The notes beneath the pieces were generated by a model. That model searched no databases and was not told where the DNA came from. It was given only the letters and a program-made list of their open reading frames with translations. Position numbers and translations under genes: made by a program. A stretch of DNA of 28,393 bases from Fragilaria radians (lineage: Eukaryota; Bacillariophyta; Fragilariophyceae; Fragilariales; Fragilariaceae): positions 732,004-760,396 of the forward strand of contig CAAAJI010000001.1 in the NCBI GenBank assembly GCA_900642245.1, given 5' to 3'. Of this stretch, positions 1 to 10,096 are shown piece after piece; within the stretch, counting starts at the first letter, position 1; each line of letters starts with the position of its first letter.

Positions 1-590
1 CAAATATTGAATCTTTTGACATGTTCAAAAATAATACTTGTGGGAAAAAATGACTGTAAGCCAGATGCACCTGAATATCCCCTTAAGTTTCAGCTTTTTT
101 TCAATAGTTAGAAAGGAAAATCATAATTTCGTATCAGGTCTGCTGTACCTATGGTATATCAGCCTATTTTTGCTGATACACCTTTGATATGTTACAAGAT
201 ACTTGTTATGCAGATTTGATGATGTGCAGAATTGCCAAGGATATTTTGTATTTCAGCATCTCTCTTCTTATGCTCTTTCATAATTAGATATCCATCATAT
301 CTTGGTTGGCTGCTCTAAGATCATAAAATATAATCATCCCACCTTGCCAAGAGTTTTCTGTATTACTTCATTGAGTTGAGTGACAGTTAACAAGTTTGCC
401 TCAGATTTCCAAGCTGGTTAGCTCTTAAAGGGTACAACACAATGTGGGAATAGGCCGGAAATGGTTCGCTGTTTACTTATGGGTAGTGAGGAATGGTGCA
501 TTGTACTTTCAAAGTATCCATATGGTTTTATATTCAAGATTTTAATGACAAAGTGGATTCTGCAAAAAGAAGAAGAAAAGTTGGCGTTGC
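1..590. other. AT-rich intergenic DNA, left edge
   Basis: I see no convincing gene here. An 88-codon ATG frame starts at 461, but it runs through the tRNA locus on the opposite strand and its product has no recognisable motif, so I treat it as chance. Confidence 0.5.
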
Positions 591-594
591 AAAA
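591..594 (-). terminator. Putative RNA polymerase III terminator of the permuted tRNA gene
   Basis: On the minus strand a run of four T residues lies about 10 nt past the end of the tRNA 5' half. A second T4 run follows at about 577-580. Runs of four or more T terminate Pol III. T runs are common in this AT-rich DNA, so this rests on position only. Confidence 0.45.
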
Positions 595-603
595 GAAAGA
601 TTT

Positions 604-681
604 TCTGCAATCGAACGCTCTACCACTGAGCTATAAGTGCGTCGCAGCACCCAACGTGAGTCGAACACGTGACCATTCGAA
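604..681 (-). tRNA. Circularly permuted tRNA-Cys (anticodon GCA)
   Basis: On the minus strand the 3' half comes first and the 5' half second. The 3' half (681/680 to 646) holds the anticodon-stem 3' strand TCGAA, variable loop TGGTC, T arm ACGTG-TTCGACT-CACGT, acceptor 3' strand TGGGTGC and discriminator T. Five bases (645-641) intervene. The 5' half (640 to 604) then holds acceptor 5' strand GCACTTA, TA, D arm GCTC-AGTGGTA-GAGC, G26, stem TTCGA and loop TTGCAGA with anticodon GCA at 608-606. Joined after circularisation, these give a canonical 72-nt cloverleaf: the acceptor stem has 7 pairs (two are G-U) and the D, anticodon and T stems pair fully. U73 is the discriminator typical of tRNA-Cys. 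CCA is not encoded. The junction lies in the anticodon loop around position 37/38, the usual eukaryotic intron site; which half supplies base 38 (T681 or A604) is ambiguous. No normally ordered second copy is seen nearby. Confidence 0.92.
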
Positions 682-707
682 GGTTATACAATCAAAACGA
701 TATTTTG

Positions 708-720
708 TAGTATATAAATA
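708..720 (-). promoter_or_regulatory. Putative upstream TATA element for the permuted tRNA gene
   Basis: The minus strand reads TATTTATATACTA about 27-40 nt upstream of the first tRNA base. In this gene the internal promoter boxes are in swapped order: the B-box-like T-arm sequence (about 667-659) precedes the A-box-like D-arm sequence (about 633-620). An upstream TATA could help place Pol III, but such motifs are frequent in AT-rich DNA. Confidence 0.4.
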
Positions 721-721
721 T

Positions 722-3700
722 TTTTAAATACTTCCTGCGCGACGTCTTGTTGTGCAATCAAGATTGACTATTAAAGGACTAGGGAATTCGACGTTTGCTT
801 CCTATTGGACCTTACTACTCATAAAGATCCTACAAAACAATTGATCTTGAATGATGCTATCACACATCCGGAAGATGTGTGGAATTTCCGTGATCACGGT
901 GGCTCTTCGTATCTCATTCAAATATCATGATCAAGAATCAACTCCTGTGCTCTTTATCAATTCATTCAAAGCATTCGGTATATTAGATAAATAAGTACTG
1001 TGAAGATTTCGATTCAAGAACGAAATGTGTGTCTGTATCTAGAGCGAGATAATTCGTGAGTTTTGAAAACGGAAATGTAATATAGACACAAAATGGTGTG
1101 CAATGAGGCCATTCTATCGCCAAGAAAGAAGTCATGCATTTGGATTACATTCTAAAGAAAGAAAACACTGAGATTGATCCTAAATGACTTTTTGAGTTTT
1201 AAAGAAGACCTTGCAGATCAACTTCTTATAACACATTTTGAAGACAAGACATCAATACGGCATAGGTCGAACACGCATGTTCTGTTTCCTTACTTTCGGA
1301 AATAGAAGCAACTTCAATGGCAGTTCGTAGAGAATCAACTTATGAATTCCGTCATTTCAAGTACAATAGTATTTCCCTTGCAATGCTTGAATAGGTACAG
1401 AAAGTAAGTAGCATGTACTCTGTTTCATACTTCAGAGATTCTTTAGACTGAAGATACAATATGAATTTGTTCTTACAAGCTTCTGAAGAAGGAAGTGATT
1501 GCCTGAATTCCCAATTGAAAAGTCATTAATATCTTGATAACGTTGTAGGAGCTTTGGAAAGGTTTATCATGGGTGACAATTCAAGGATAAGGCATAAACA
1601 ATTTTTCGTTATAAAACTTGACAAGTCAACTGTTTGACGCCATTTTTCAAAACCTTCAGAGTGTAAAGAGAGTTAAAAGCAATTAAGTACCTATATTCTT
1701 CATCTGAAGCTATAACTCATGGACTTTTCACACATGAAATAGTTTATGTGACCACATTAATGCAAAACAATTGTATCAAGTATCCTCACTGGCAAATCTC
1801 TTAAATTTTAAATGTGGTTTTGATGGTTTACCTTGGTTCAGAAAGTAACCATTGTTGGATTGCTCTGCTTGGGCCTCTTTGAGGATCAGAGTAAGTGCAC
1901 TTCTTTCCGTTGTTGCTGCTGCCCATTCTCTTCCCTGATCTGATGTTGCTTGATTCTTCTAGAATAAATACATGACATCAATACTATCATGCTTGTTCCA
2001 GTCCTATTGTTCTGTGTGCTGTTAGTTGATTGAATGCACCACTCATTCATCAAATTCAGGGTACACCTGAGTTTTCAATATGATTAATTGCTGATTATTT
2101 CATGCATCCACTATCCACTTCAAGTAGGCACCTGTTGTCAGTTTTGAACAATGACATTTGAAATTGGTACATGGGTTACTTTGAAAAGCAAGAGGTCTAT
2201 TATGATTGAAAGCATAACTGATAAGACTTGTTTCTATCTCCATACTATACATGAGGTTGAATTCACATTTTCAACCAGTTATAAATTCATTGAGTTGCAC
2301 AAGCGTACAGGAAAGAAAGATCTGAAACGTAAGGTAGTTGTCGTTAGGAATGGATAAGGAGGTTCAGCGCAGACGTTTGCCGTGTAAATGTATCTTTTAT
2401 TGCAATAACCCTTGATTCGAAATGTTGAGATCAACAACGGAGATTGAAGGGGTCAATAAGGCATTGCAGTCTATTTTGGAGCTATTTTCTCCTACACAAT
2501 TTCTTATTCTCATAGAATGTTGTAGTTGATTTGGTATAGGTCTCTAAGTGTAATGTTTGTTCTCCAGTTAGAGATGTGTTCCGGGTTACTGAATATTTTG
2601 CGAATTGAATCTTTTAACTTGAAGATTGAGGTATAGGTTATTTAACTTAACTTGCTATTGTTGACTTAATAGTCTAAAACAAGTTTTTTTAGAAGTGAGC
2701 GCATATCATTTTTACCGATTTATTCAAGTAAGTTAGATTAAGTTTTTCATTCGTTTACCTTTTGATGGATTCTCTAAGAAATCCAAAAGCTTATTTCCAT
2801 AGAATTATTTGAATGATGGTGGGACAGCATCTATTTGTGATGTGAAGTCATGTTATCCGCAAAAATTTGAATGTTTCAGCTTTTCTATAAACATGAATTG
2901 GGGCATTATTGTAAGTACATTTTCTATATGATGATATTGCTTTGCGAATTTTTCCAAATATGTATTGAAGCAGTTTATTAAGTACACATGATAGAAAAAT
3001 GAAGGAAAAGAGATTCGACATACTCTGTTTGATGCTGAAACGTAGGGAATTGTAGGTTTCTTCTTATTCATTGTGAATAACTTAACTTGTTTTAGTGAGG
3101 ATAATACCGAATAGTCTTTGCTTCTCCTATATATGTCCAATCCATTTGTAAAAATGTCCCATTATAAATCTTTTTGTCTCTTAGTTGCCTAGCTAGGGAT
3201 TCAATGACGCCATCAAGCACCAAGAAACGTTTCCTCAAGCTTTTTCATATGGCTCTTTCTTTCTATTTTTCTTTGATCAAAGGAAAAGGTGCGAATCGAT
3301 ACAAAGATCAGATGCGATGTGGATATATATTTCAAGTCTAATCTTTAGGACTGTATTTTTCTTTTTCATCAAGGCTAGAGTGAGTAAAAATTCCTGCACT
3401 AAAGTTTATTCCCAATTCCAAGTTCATAATAATGTTAAATAGGTCTGAAGTCAAGTAAAGTTTGATCGTCATAGCTGAAATTGATTACTCCAACATAATG
3501 TGATTGAATTTCAGAGAATGAAGCAGATGTTTAATGCAGCATGAAAAGATGGGTGCATTTAATTGTATTTGATTAATGAAAATAGATTGCGCATATTTTG
3601 CTGGAGAATCTGCACACGATATTAAGACAGGGTTGCTACATTCTTTGCAATGTGACTTTCTCCTCAAAGTATATAAAAGGGCTTTTATGTTTCCTGAAAT

Positions 3701-4141
3701 ATTTGAACCCTTTGACTCAGGTCACAAAAAGGGAAGAGTTTGCAATACCGCGCAAATTTTAATTTTCGTAATGAGCCAGAAGCTGTGCCTTATATCATCT
3801 TCTTTGAAGATTTGCACGTCAAGTCTTACGCGCTGTTCTCAAGGGAAGTCTGTACTTTACCTTTTAACCTTTCGTGATGAGGTGGGAGATATGGGATTAG
3901 AATTATTTCGAGTCTTTTCACTTTAGAGGTACGGGTATTGAGGTAGGTCGTGTGAAGTTCTATAGTGTACACGAATACCTAAGTTTTCACGATTGAATTT
4001 GAACATCCAATACTTAATTTCGAACAACGAATTTTTAAATTTACGATAACCAAGAAACCAACGCAACCGTTGAGGAAGACCTGAATGATTCCTTAGGTCA
4101 AATAGGCTTTCACTGATCCCATAAGTGATAACAAATGTCAC
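722..4141. other. Long AT-rich intergenic stretch
   Basis: No recognisable gene except the weak 68-codon frame at 2151-2357. An 8-bp inverted repeat (CACACATC 861-868, GATGTGTG 874-881, 5-nt loop) is present. The ATG frame at 3576-3926 and the minus-strand frames at 2853-3140, 3485-3667 and 3923-4225 show no motif or composition that supports coding. Unrecognised short exons or a non-coding RNA cannot be excluded. Confidence 0.4.
2151..2357 (+). CDS. Doubtful small protein or exon, 68 aa
   Basis: I do not recognise this protein. The frame starts with ATG and encodes a basic 68-residue product. Its N-terminal 45 residues alternate hydrophobic and polar positions (GTWVTLKSKR, then CFYLHTIHEVEF), as in a small beta-barrel, and its C-terminal tail is Lys/Arg-rich (KKDLKRK). 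The pattern looks more protein-like than the surrounding short frames, but the length is within chance for this DNA. It could be one exon of a spliced gene. No neighbouring gene is close enough to suggest a job. Confidence 0.22.
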   Translation: MTFEIGTWVTLKSKRSIMIESITDKTCFYLHTIHEVEFTFSTSYKFIELHKRTGKKDLKRKVVVVRNG

Positions 4142-5239
4142 ATGGATCGTATGGCAAGAACCCAAGTTGATACACAGGACGTTGCGAAGGGAACATCTTG
4201 GCTGGAAGGCAGAAAAGTTGGACAAGCATGCAAAGATATGAATATTGCCTTAATACTTCAAACTTCATCTCAACTACCAAGGATAAGGATCAATACGGAA
4301 GAAACAAAAGACTTGAGAAATAGCGGACAAAGTCTAAAGGGTTTCGAAATGTCTGAGGGGTCAACGAATGCAATGATAAAGTACGTTATGTTCAACAACC
4401 GATCATGCGTTGTGAAGAGCGCCGAAGATGAAGAATCAGTAATTTCATCACTTACTAATGAAGAAGAATCGTGGCGTTCGGGTCATTGTGATTCAGTGCT
4501 CATCACTTGCGTGCAAAACCATCCTACCCAACGAGCGAAATACCCTCCTATGAAAGCATCAATCCAATATGACGTTTCTCAAAGGCATCCTTTCTCAAGG
4601 ATGGAAAAAATAGTCATCACAAACGATAGGTATGATGAAGAGATGAGAAGTAAATGTTCACAGATCAAGCAAAGGATCGTTAATCGTCCTTCTACGGTGC
4701 AATGCAACGATGTATGTCCTTTTATAAAGAAAGTCTCCGATAGCTCTTCAATTCTCTCATCGGGAATTTCTAAGAATTCGTCATCCTTGTCGGGTGGATC
4801 ACACAGAAACTTATTAGGAAGATTTAATGATAACCAATCAAATCACTTTAGTGAAATGAGAATTTGCCATGACAAGTTGCTGGCAGGTTGCCGCCAACGC
4901 CTGCATAGAGGAACAAGTTTGGGAACAGAAATTCATGTCGGTAGCATTGTAGGGGAATCAACTCTTTTAACTTCGCCATTGTCTACATCTTCCAATTCCG
5001 TCGCTGAGACATCAGTTCTCCGCAGAGGGCTTCGACCATCCCATTTTGCTTCAGAGCCGATGGTCTTTGCAAAACGAGCCAACGAAGGTATCGGATGTTG
5101 CCAGGTGAGAAAATCGAAAAATATAATCAAATCAGAGCTCAAATATGTGGCCAAAAAGCTCTCGCAACCAATCAAGAAGATGTCCATTTTTAAAGAGAAA
5201 AAAGCTGAGCTAATGAGATCAACGGGAAATTTGGTTTAA
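4142..5239 (+). CDS. Unrecognised Ser-rich basic protein, 365 aa
   Basis: I do not recognise a family. A 1.1-kb open frame is well beyond chance length in AT-rich DNA, so it is probably a real gene. Visible features are a Ser-rich, low-complexity middle (around residues 199-225, for example SSSILSSGISKNSSSLSGGS), scattered cysteines and a Lys-rich C-terminus (residues about 325-360) with likely helical character. There is no signal peptide, membrane segment or catalytic motif. The composition suggests a largely disordered, perhaps phosphorylated or nucleic-acid-binding protein; that is inference. The first ATG (4142) is followed by another at codon 4, so the start is uncertain, and a spliced upstream exon is possible. 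It stands alone between large intergenic regions. Confidence 0.55.
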   Translation: MDRMARTQVDTQDVAKGTSWLEGRKVGQACKDMNIALILQTSSQLPRIRINTEETKDLRNSGQSLKGFEMSEGSTNAMIKYVMFNNRSCVVKSAEDEESVISSLTNEEESWRSGHCDSVLITCVQNHPTQRAKYPPMKASIQYDVSQRHPFSRMEKIVITNDRYDEEMRSKCSQIKQRIVNRPSTVQCNDVCPFIKKVSDSSSILSSGISKNSSSLSGGSHRNLLGRFNDNQSNHFSEMRICHDKLLAGCRQRLHRGTSLGTEIHVGSIVGESTLLTSPLSTSSNSVAETSVLRRGLRPSHFASEPMVFAKRANEGIGCCQVRKSKNIIKSELKYVAKKLSQPIKKMSIFKEKKAELMRSTGNLV

Positions 5240-7660
5240 ATTTCAAGAAAGTAGCATAAAATACCAATTCGAAAGCACATGAAAGGAATAACAAAAGAAG
5301 GATTCGTTTACATATTTACATAATGCAAAATTTATTTCTTAGCTCCAAGGCACCCATAGCATTCAGATTATCTAGTATAGTTGAATTCTTTCAACTTTAT
5401 AAATTACTCGGGAGGCATAGTCAGGTAGAGCAAATGTAAATGTCAAACTTTATTTGGAATCAACCACTCGTTAAGCTGAATTCAATAGACCAATACAATA
5501 TCAGTTAAGTGCCAGTTGATAAGTATATTATTTCGTACCGAAAAGCAGACGGATCACACATGTGTAAGGAGTGACCAAACGATATTTTTGATCAATATAT
5601 ATCACTACAATACCATGATTTCATGGAGAAACATTACTGTATGTAACACTTCATAATATATCATTTGCATCAATAATAAATATTTATATTTCAAGTTGTA
5701 ACGGAGAATTATCCAGTTTGTTGAGAAAGTGATGCAATTCATTGCTGTTTTATAGAAAAAAGAGAAATACCACCAAAAGAAGTTGATGTCTGAACATGAG
5801 GCTACATATTCAGAATCTAAGTGACCCATTCGGTCACATATAGACAATTTATTTGACTAGGTATTTAATAAATAATACAAGTTAAGCTTGAAAACAAATT
5901 TGGTGTATCTATTGCTCTGTGGAAGATACAGAAGAATCCCATTTTCAGATTCGTGCTCCCAACTAGAAATTATCTAATAGTGATCAATTAGAGTATTTAC
6001 ACCACTTTCATGACATATAACACATTGATGTAAAAAAATCACTATCAACCTCCCATAAGGTTGGAATGAATTCAGGCAATAATCTTTAGAAAGGCAAATT
6101 TGCTTGGAAGTTTTCTTGGAGAGAAACAATATATAACTTAATTCCTTTTAAATTAGGATGTTGAATGAAAGTCCTTGAGACTACATGTAACTAGCTTATA
6201 TCATAGAATCGCTCCAATTCAATCTCTGTAAACTCAAATTAGGTATTATTGACATATCGCAGCTTTACATATAACAATAAAACGTAATGATAAATAATTA
6301 GATAGAAATTATTTTGCAGGCTGAAATGATTAGAATTTGTGACACGACATCCCTTAGTGTTATTACCTGTAAATAAAGAATAAAGAATTTTTTTGTCTTT
6401 GCACATCTACTAGTAATATATCCATTTGGTGTCTCTTGCAAATTTGGATGAAAATAAACAATATTTGATCAGACAAATGAAGATTAAATTAACTCATAAA
6501 TGGAGAGTACGGAACCGAAAGAATGTTTTTGTCAAAGTCACTTTCGTTTGAACTATTGGAATCAAAGGATACTCCACCTCCACACCAGATTGGGATACAC
6601 GACTCAACCAAAACAGAACTCAAACCAAATCATGATCTCTGATTATGTCGTCTCAAGGAAGAATAATGACATTCAATTGCCAAAATATTTCAAGCAATTA
6701 AAAAAGGGTAACAATGTTATGTACGCGCTTGTATCCGTTGCGAGATTTCCCAAGAAAGTTAAAACTAAATGAAGGCAGACAATTTGCCCTCAATTATTTA
6801 ATTTTGAAAGCGCTTTCACTTGATCCTTTACTATGCATTAGATGCATATTTCCCTCTGAAACATAGCTGAATGAAAGCAAAATTGTTGCACCGATCATAT
6901 GCGTGTTTTTTAGGTAGAACAGGATAAGAAATAGTAGAGCTTTTAGTACATCTTCTATATGTAATAATGCTAACCTTTCCTTCCCTAAATATTAAGCTGA
7001 CGTATGTGTCCAATGACACTTGACAATGATTGGCTAGAGGAATGAGAGATACAAATTTTTTCAATTGGTCGCGCAAATCCGGGTCCGCCCATCGCACCAA
7101 TTCCATTGTAAGCATGAAATTTGGTCAATTTTCTATATGATTTTTTTGGTTAAAACAATGCAAGAGTTACGTTTGATAGGACTATGTACAATTTACGAGC
7201 TTGATGCATGAAAGGTCAGTATATAAATAAGACTTCGAGATAATGTTTTCGTCTTTGGAGTTCTGATTTTTACAATACTTTAAGGAATAAAATATCAACG
7301 TTTCAATGAGATATTGCTATAGATTTATGACCATACTTTGAGTTCTTAGGCTTTCTACAAGTTGCAATGTTTCTTAGGTGAAAAACATTATCATTATTTT
7401 TGTCAACATTTTTACAATCAAATGCTATCGAATTAAATCTCAGTGAAGTCTCACAGAATTCTATTCTACAGTTTCAGTTGTCTTGTTCAATATAATGTGT
7501 AAAGGAACCTTGAATATAGTCATAAATCCTGATAGACTATTTCAATCAAGGAGATAATGTGAATAACTTAAATTTGTTCTGTGATTTTCTAAATCATCAT
7601 TTTGGGGTAACGTGCATGCAAATGCATTTTCAGAGCAAGAGTTCAACTTCATTAAGGTTA
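5240..7660. other. AT-rich intergenic region
   Basis: No gene recognised. A 90-codon ATG frame at 6500-6772 (plus) encodes a polar, basic product with no motif. Minus-strand frames at 5605-5847 and 6831-7115 likewise show nothing recognisable. TATA-like and AATAAA-like strings are frequent because of composition and are not called. Confidence 0.45.
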
Positions 7661-7665
7661 ATGCT

Positions 7666-7716
7666 ATGGCGATCGCCACTCCTGATTCGCTTTCTTCATT
7701 TCAAGAAATAAAGTAA
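7666..7716 (+). promoter_or_regulatory. Short upstream reading frame (16 codons) before the ankyrin gene
   Basis: An ATG at 7666 opens a 16-codon frame that ends with TAA at 7714-7716, six bases before the main ATG at 7723 and in the same frame as it. A second overlapping frame starts at ATG 7661 in another phase and ends after 16 codons. If the transcript starts upstream of them, such frames would reduce ribosome access to the main start. The transcript start is unknown, so this is positional inference. Confidence 0.35.
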
Positions 7717-7722
7717 CATATC

Positions 7723-9864
7723 ATGTCCGCGCATCCTTCAATGCCACCAATTGACAACGAAGATCGGCCTCAGAAACGTCATAGATGCACTAATATCGAT
7801 CATTCTAAGTTTGAAAAAGACTCTAGGGAAAGGTTCAACGTGATGCAAAGCAATATTTTTCATTCGCTACAAAGTTCAGAATCAGGAGATTCGATGAATG
7901 CAGACGAGCAAAGGAAGTCTTTATCGAAAATATTTTGTAAAGCACCCTCCGTTGGTCCTTCTTTGTTTCTAAAGATAACGGCACCTCGTCTCAGTGACTA
8001 CCTAGCTCCCGGTGGAACAAGCAAATTTCTCCCTAGAAAAGAGTGGTTGCAACATTCGTCAGCAGAGCGAAAGCGTGACCAAGCTGATGAAGAACGTAAA
8101 ACATCAGACGATATTGAAGGTTTAAATAGTGTAACAAATATCCTTGTAGATAATGGCCAGCTGCTAGAAGATGCTCCGATATACCGTACTTCTAAGACTA
8201 TCTCTGTGATCAATGAATGTCGCTCGGATGACCTACCAGTACATGAAGAATTTAAGGAAATAGCCCAAGATCCCAGTTCGGACTCTTCAACACGTATAAA
8301 TTCTTATGGTAGAGATTCTGATTCAGCATTGCATATAGCTATTCGTGAAAGAGCTATTGATGCAGCTCTGGAACTCATTCGGCTGGGTTCTTCAGTTAAC
8401 GCTGAGAATGTTAAGCGAGTTACACCACTTATCCTAGCCGCTCAGAAAGGTTATGTAGTTGTTGTCAAGGAACTCCTATTGCATGGGGCGAATCCTTTTG
8501 CTGTATCTCTCACTGGTTCTACATCTCTTCTACAGGCTTGTCATTTCGGTCACTTACAAGTCGTTCAGCTGTTGTTAGAGCATGGCGCCATGATTGAGAT
8601 GGCTAATCACAAAAGCACAACACCACTAATGCGAGCATCTCAAGAAGGACATGCAGATATTGTTCGTCTTCTTTTATCTTACGGCGCGAAAGTGAATAGA
8701 AGAAACAATGAAAACATGAGTGCCTTAATGTTGGCCTCTCAAAGAGGTCATTCCATAATTGTTCGTCTGCTGTTAGAAGCCAAGGCTGACATAGACGCAA
8801 TGACTACGCAGCAGTCCACTTCTTTGATGTTGGCCTGCAAGCGCGAACAGGTCAATGTTGTCAAGGCTTTAGTGTCATTTGGCTGTGAATTGTTTTTTAA
8901 AGATTCGCGTGGTCGTACTGCGAAAGATATTGCTATGCGTAAAAAATATCAAGATCTTCTTAGACTTCTTGATCCTGCAAAACAAGTCCAATTAATGCAA
9001 CAGAAGTCAAGGGTGGAAAGAAATTACACCATGATACGTATGTATTTGCTGTTACAGCAAGAACGCGCCTTTGTACTTACTCGTACAGGTAAAACTTCTA
9101 TTCACCAAGTTCACTTAGTAAATGAACGACCTATCTATTTCGGGTCATCGTGCAAGGTGGCACTGATTCGAACCATGATGCTGCCAGCGCCTATGGTAGA
9201 ATTGATTGCTGCCTATTTACCACTTCCTCGTCTTTGGGATACGCGTTTACGGCTCTTAACCAAACGATGTGGAGTGGATGCGGACGCTACTGTGTCCTGC
9301 GCTATGGATCTCATTGATGAAGTCCTTGAAGAAAGTGGATTTTTAGATGCATGCAAACGAGTCGGCATTACACCTCCTCCACATTTCAAGTCATGGGAAG
9401 AGTGGAAGGGGTGGGGGATAAAACATGACCATGTAGATCTACTTTCTTCACGCGAGCCAGGAAGACTCAATGCTTTGACTGCGACCCTTCCAGGACTTCC
9501 AAGATTTCAATTAGGAATTTTTGATATGGCGTCAACTCCTTCTCAAATGAATTCTCGTGATTTGCGGCGGGGTATCTGTTACCTTCAGTTATTGGCTCAT
9601 TGTTCTCCCTTACTAGCGCGATCCCTGGCTGAACCACCTTTCAACATGCCAACGTGGTTGATCAATCAGCTGATTACAGTCAATGATATCCAATCCCTCT
9701 CTCGGAGACTCGGAAACAAGGGAGTACATTTTGATGCCACCGTTGCAATTGAGATTGTCATGCTTGCTAGTAGTATGATATCATGGTATGATCAGTTTGC
9801 AAACTCTCCACAATTTTCCCATAGCTATGCAAAATGTTTCAAACCCTTTACGGATACTTCTTGA
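7723..9864 (+). CDS. Ankyrin-repeat protein, 713 aa
   Basis: An N-terminal polar region (residues 1-198) carries a basic cluster RPQKRHR at 15-21 that could be a nuclear localisation signal. Six to seven ankyrin repeats follow (about 199-415), with repeated cores such as TPLMRASQEGHADIVRLLL, SALMLASQRGHSIIVRLLL and TSLLQACHFGHLQVVQLLL. The last repeat is degenerate. The C-terminal 300 residues look helical and folded, but I cannot assign them to a family. Ankyrin repeats bind protein partners, so this is probably a scaffold or adaptor; no catalytic motif is seen. There is no signal peptide or membrane segment. ATG 7723 is the first in-frame start after the TAA at 7714. The gene converges with the RBMX2-like gene, 232 bp away. 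The ankyrin assignment is firm; the function is unknown. Confidence 0.88.
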   Translation: MSAHPSMPPIDNEDRPQKRHRCTNIDHSKFEKDSRERFNVMQSNIFHSLQSSESGDSMNADEQRKSLSKIFCKAPSVGPSLFLKITAPRLSDYLAPGGTSKFLPRKEWLQHSSAERKRDQADEERKTSDDIEGLNSVTNILVDNGQLLEDAPIYRTSKTISVINECRSDDLPVHEEFKEIAQDPSSDSSTRINSYGRDSDSALHIAIRERAIDAALELIRLGSSVNAENVKRVTPLILAAQKGYVVVVKELLLHGANPFAVSLTGSTSLLQACHFGHLQVVQLLLEHGAMIEMANHKSTTPLMRASQEGHADIVRLLLSYGAKVNRRNNENMSALMLASQRGHSIIVRLLLEAKADIDAMTTQQSTSLMLACKREQVNVVKALVSFGCELFFKDSRGRTAKDIAMRKKYQDLLRLLDPAKQVQLMQQKSRVERNYTMIRMYLLLQQERAFVLTRTGKTSIHQVHLVNERPIYFGSSCKVALIRTMMLPAPMVELIAAYLPLPRLWDTRLRLLTKRCGVDADATVSCAMDLIDEVLEESGFLDACKRVGITPPPHFKSWEEWKGWGIKHDHVDLLSSREPGRLNALTATLPGLPRFQLGIFDMASTPSQMNSRDLRRGICYLQLLAHCSPLLARSLAEPPFNMPTWLINQLITVNDIQSLSRRLGNKGVHFDATVAIEIVMLASSMISWYDQFANSPQFSHSYAKCFKPFTDTS

Positions 9865-10096
9865 TACCATGAAGGTTGAATTTCTTATTATTATCACTAA
9901 TAATTGCAAAGTAATAAATCTAATTACAGAAGAGAGTAACTGCAAAATTCTCGTGAGAAAAGGTTTTATATCCCTTCCATCGGCTTGATGAAACAATTTC
10001 AATCCCATTCTCAACTTTAAACATAGTTGACAATACATACATAGACACATTTCCCCCCTACTCATCATCATTACTACTTTTCAATTCAACTCATGA

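Noticed and set aside
461..727. 88-codon ATG frame over the tRNA locus
   Set aside because: It overlaps the permuted tRNA on the other strand and has no protein motif.
861..881. 8-bp hairpin as a possible structured RNA
   Set aside because: Isolated short stem with no conserved RNA family signature; expected now and then by chance.
1255..1285. Second T-arm-like sequence (minus, GTGTTCGACC) that could mark another tRNA
   Set aside because: Its stem needs two G-U pairs including the invariant 53-61 pair, and no D arm, anticodon arm or acceptor was found nearby.
3576..3926. 116-codon frame on the plus strand
   Set aside because: Composition is irregular, no motif, and length is within chance in AT-rich DNA.
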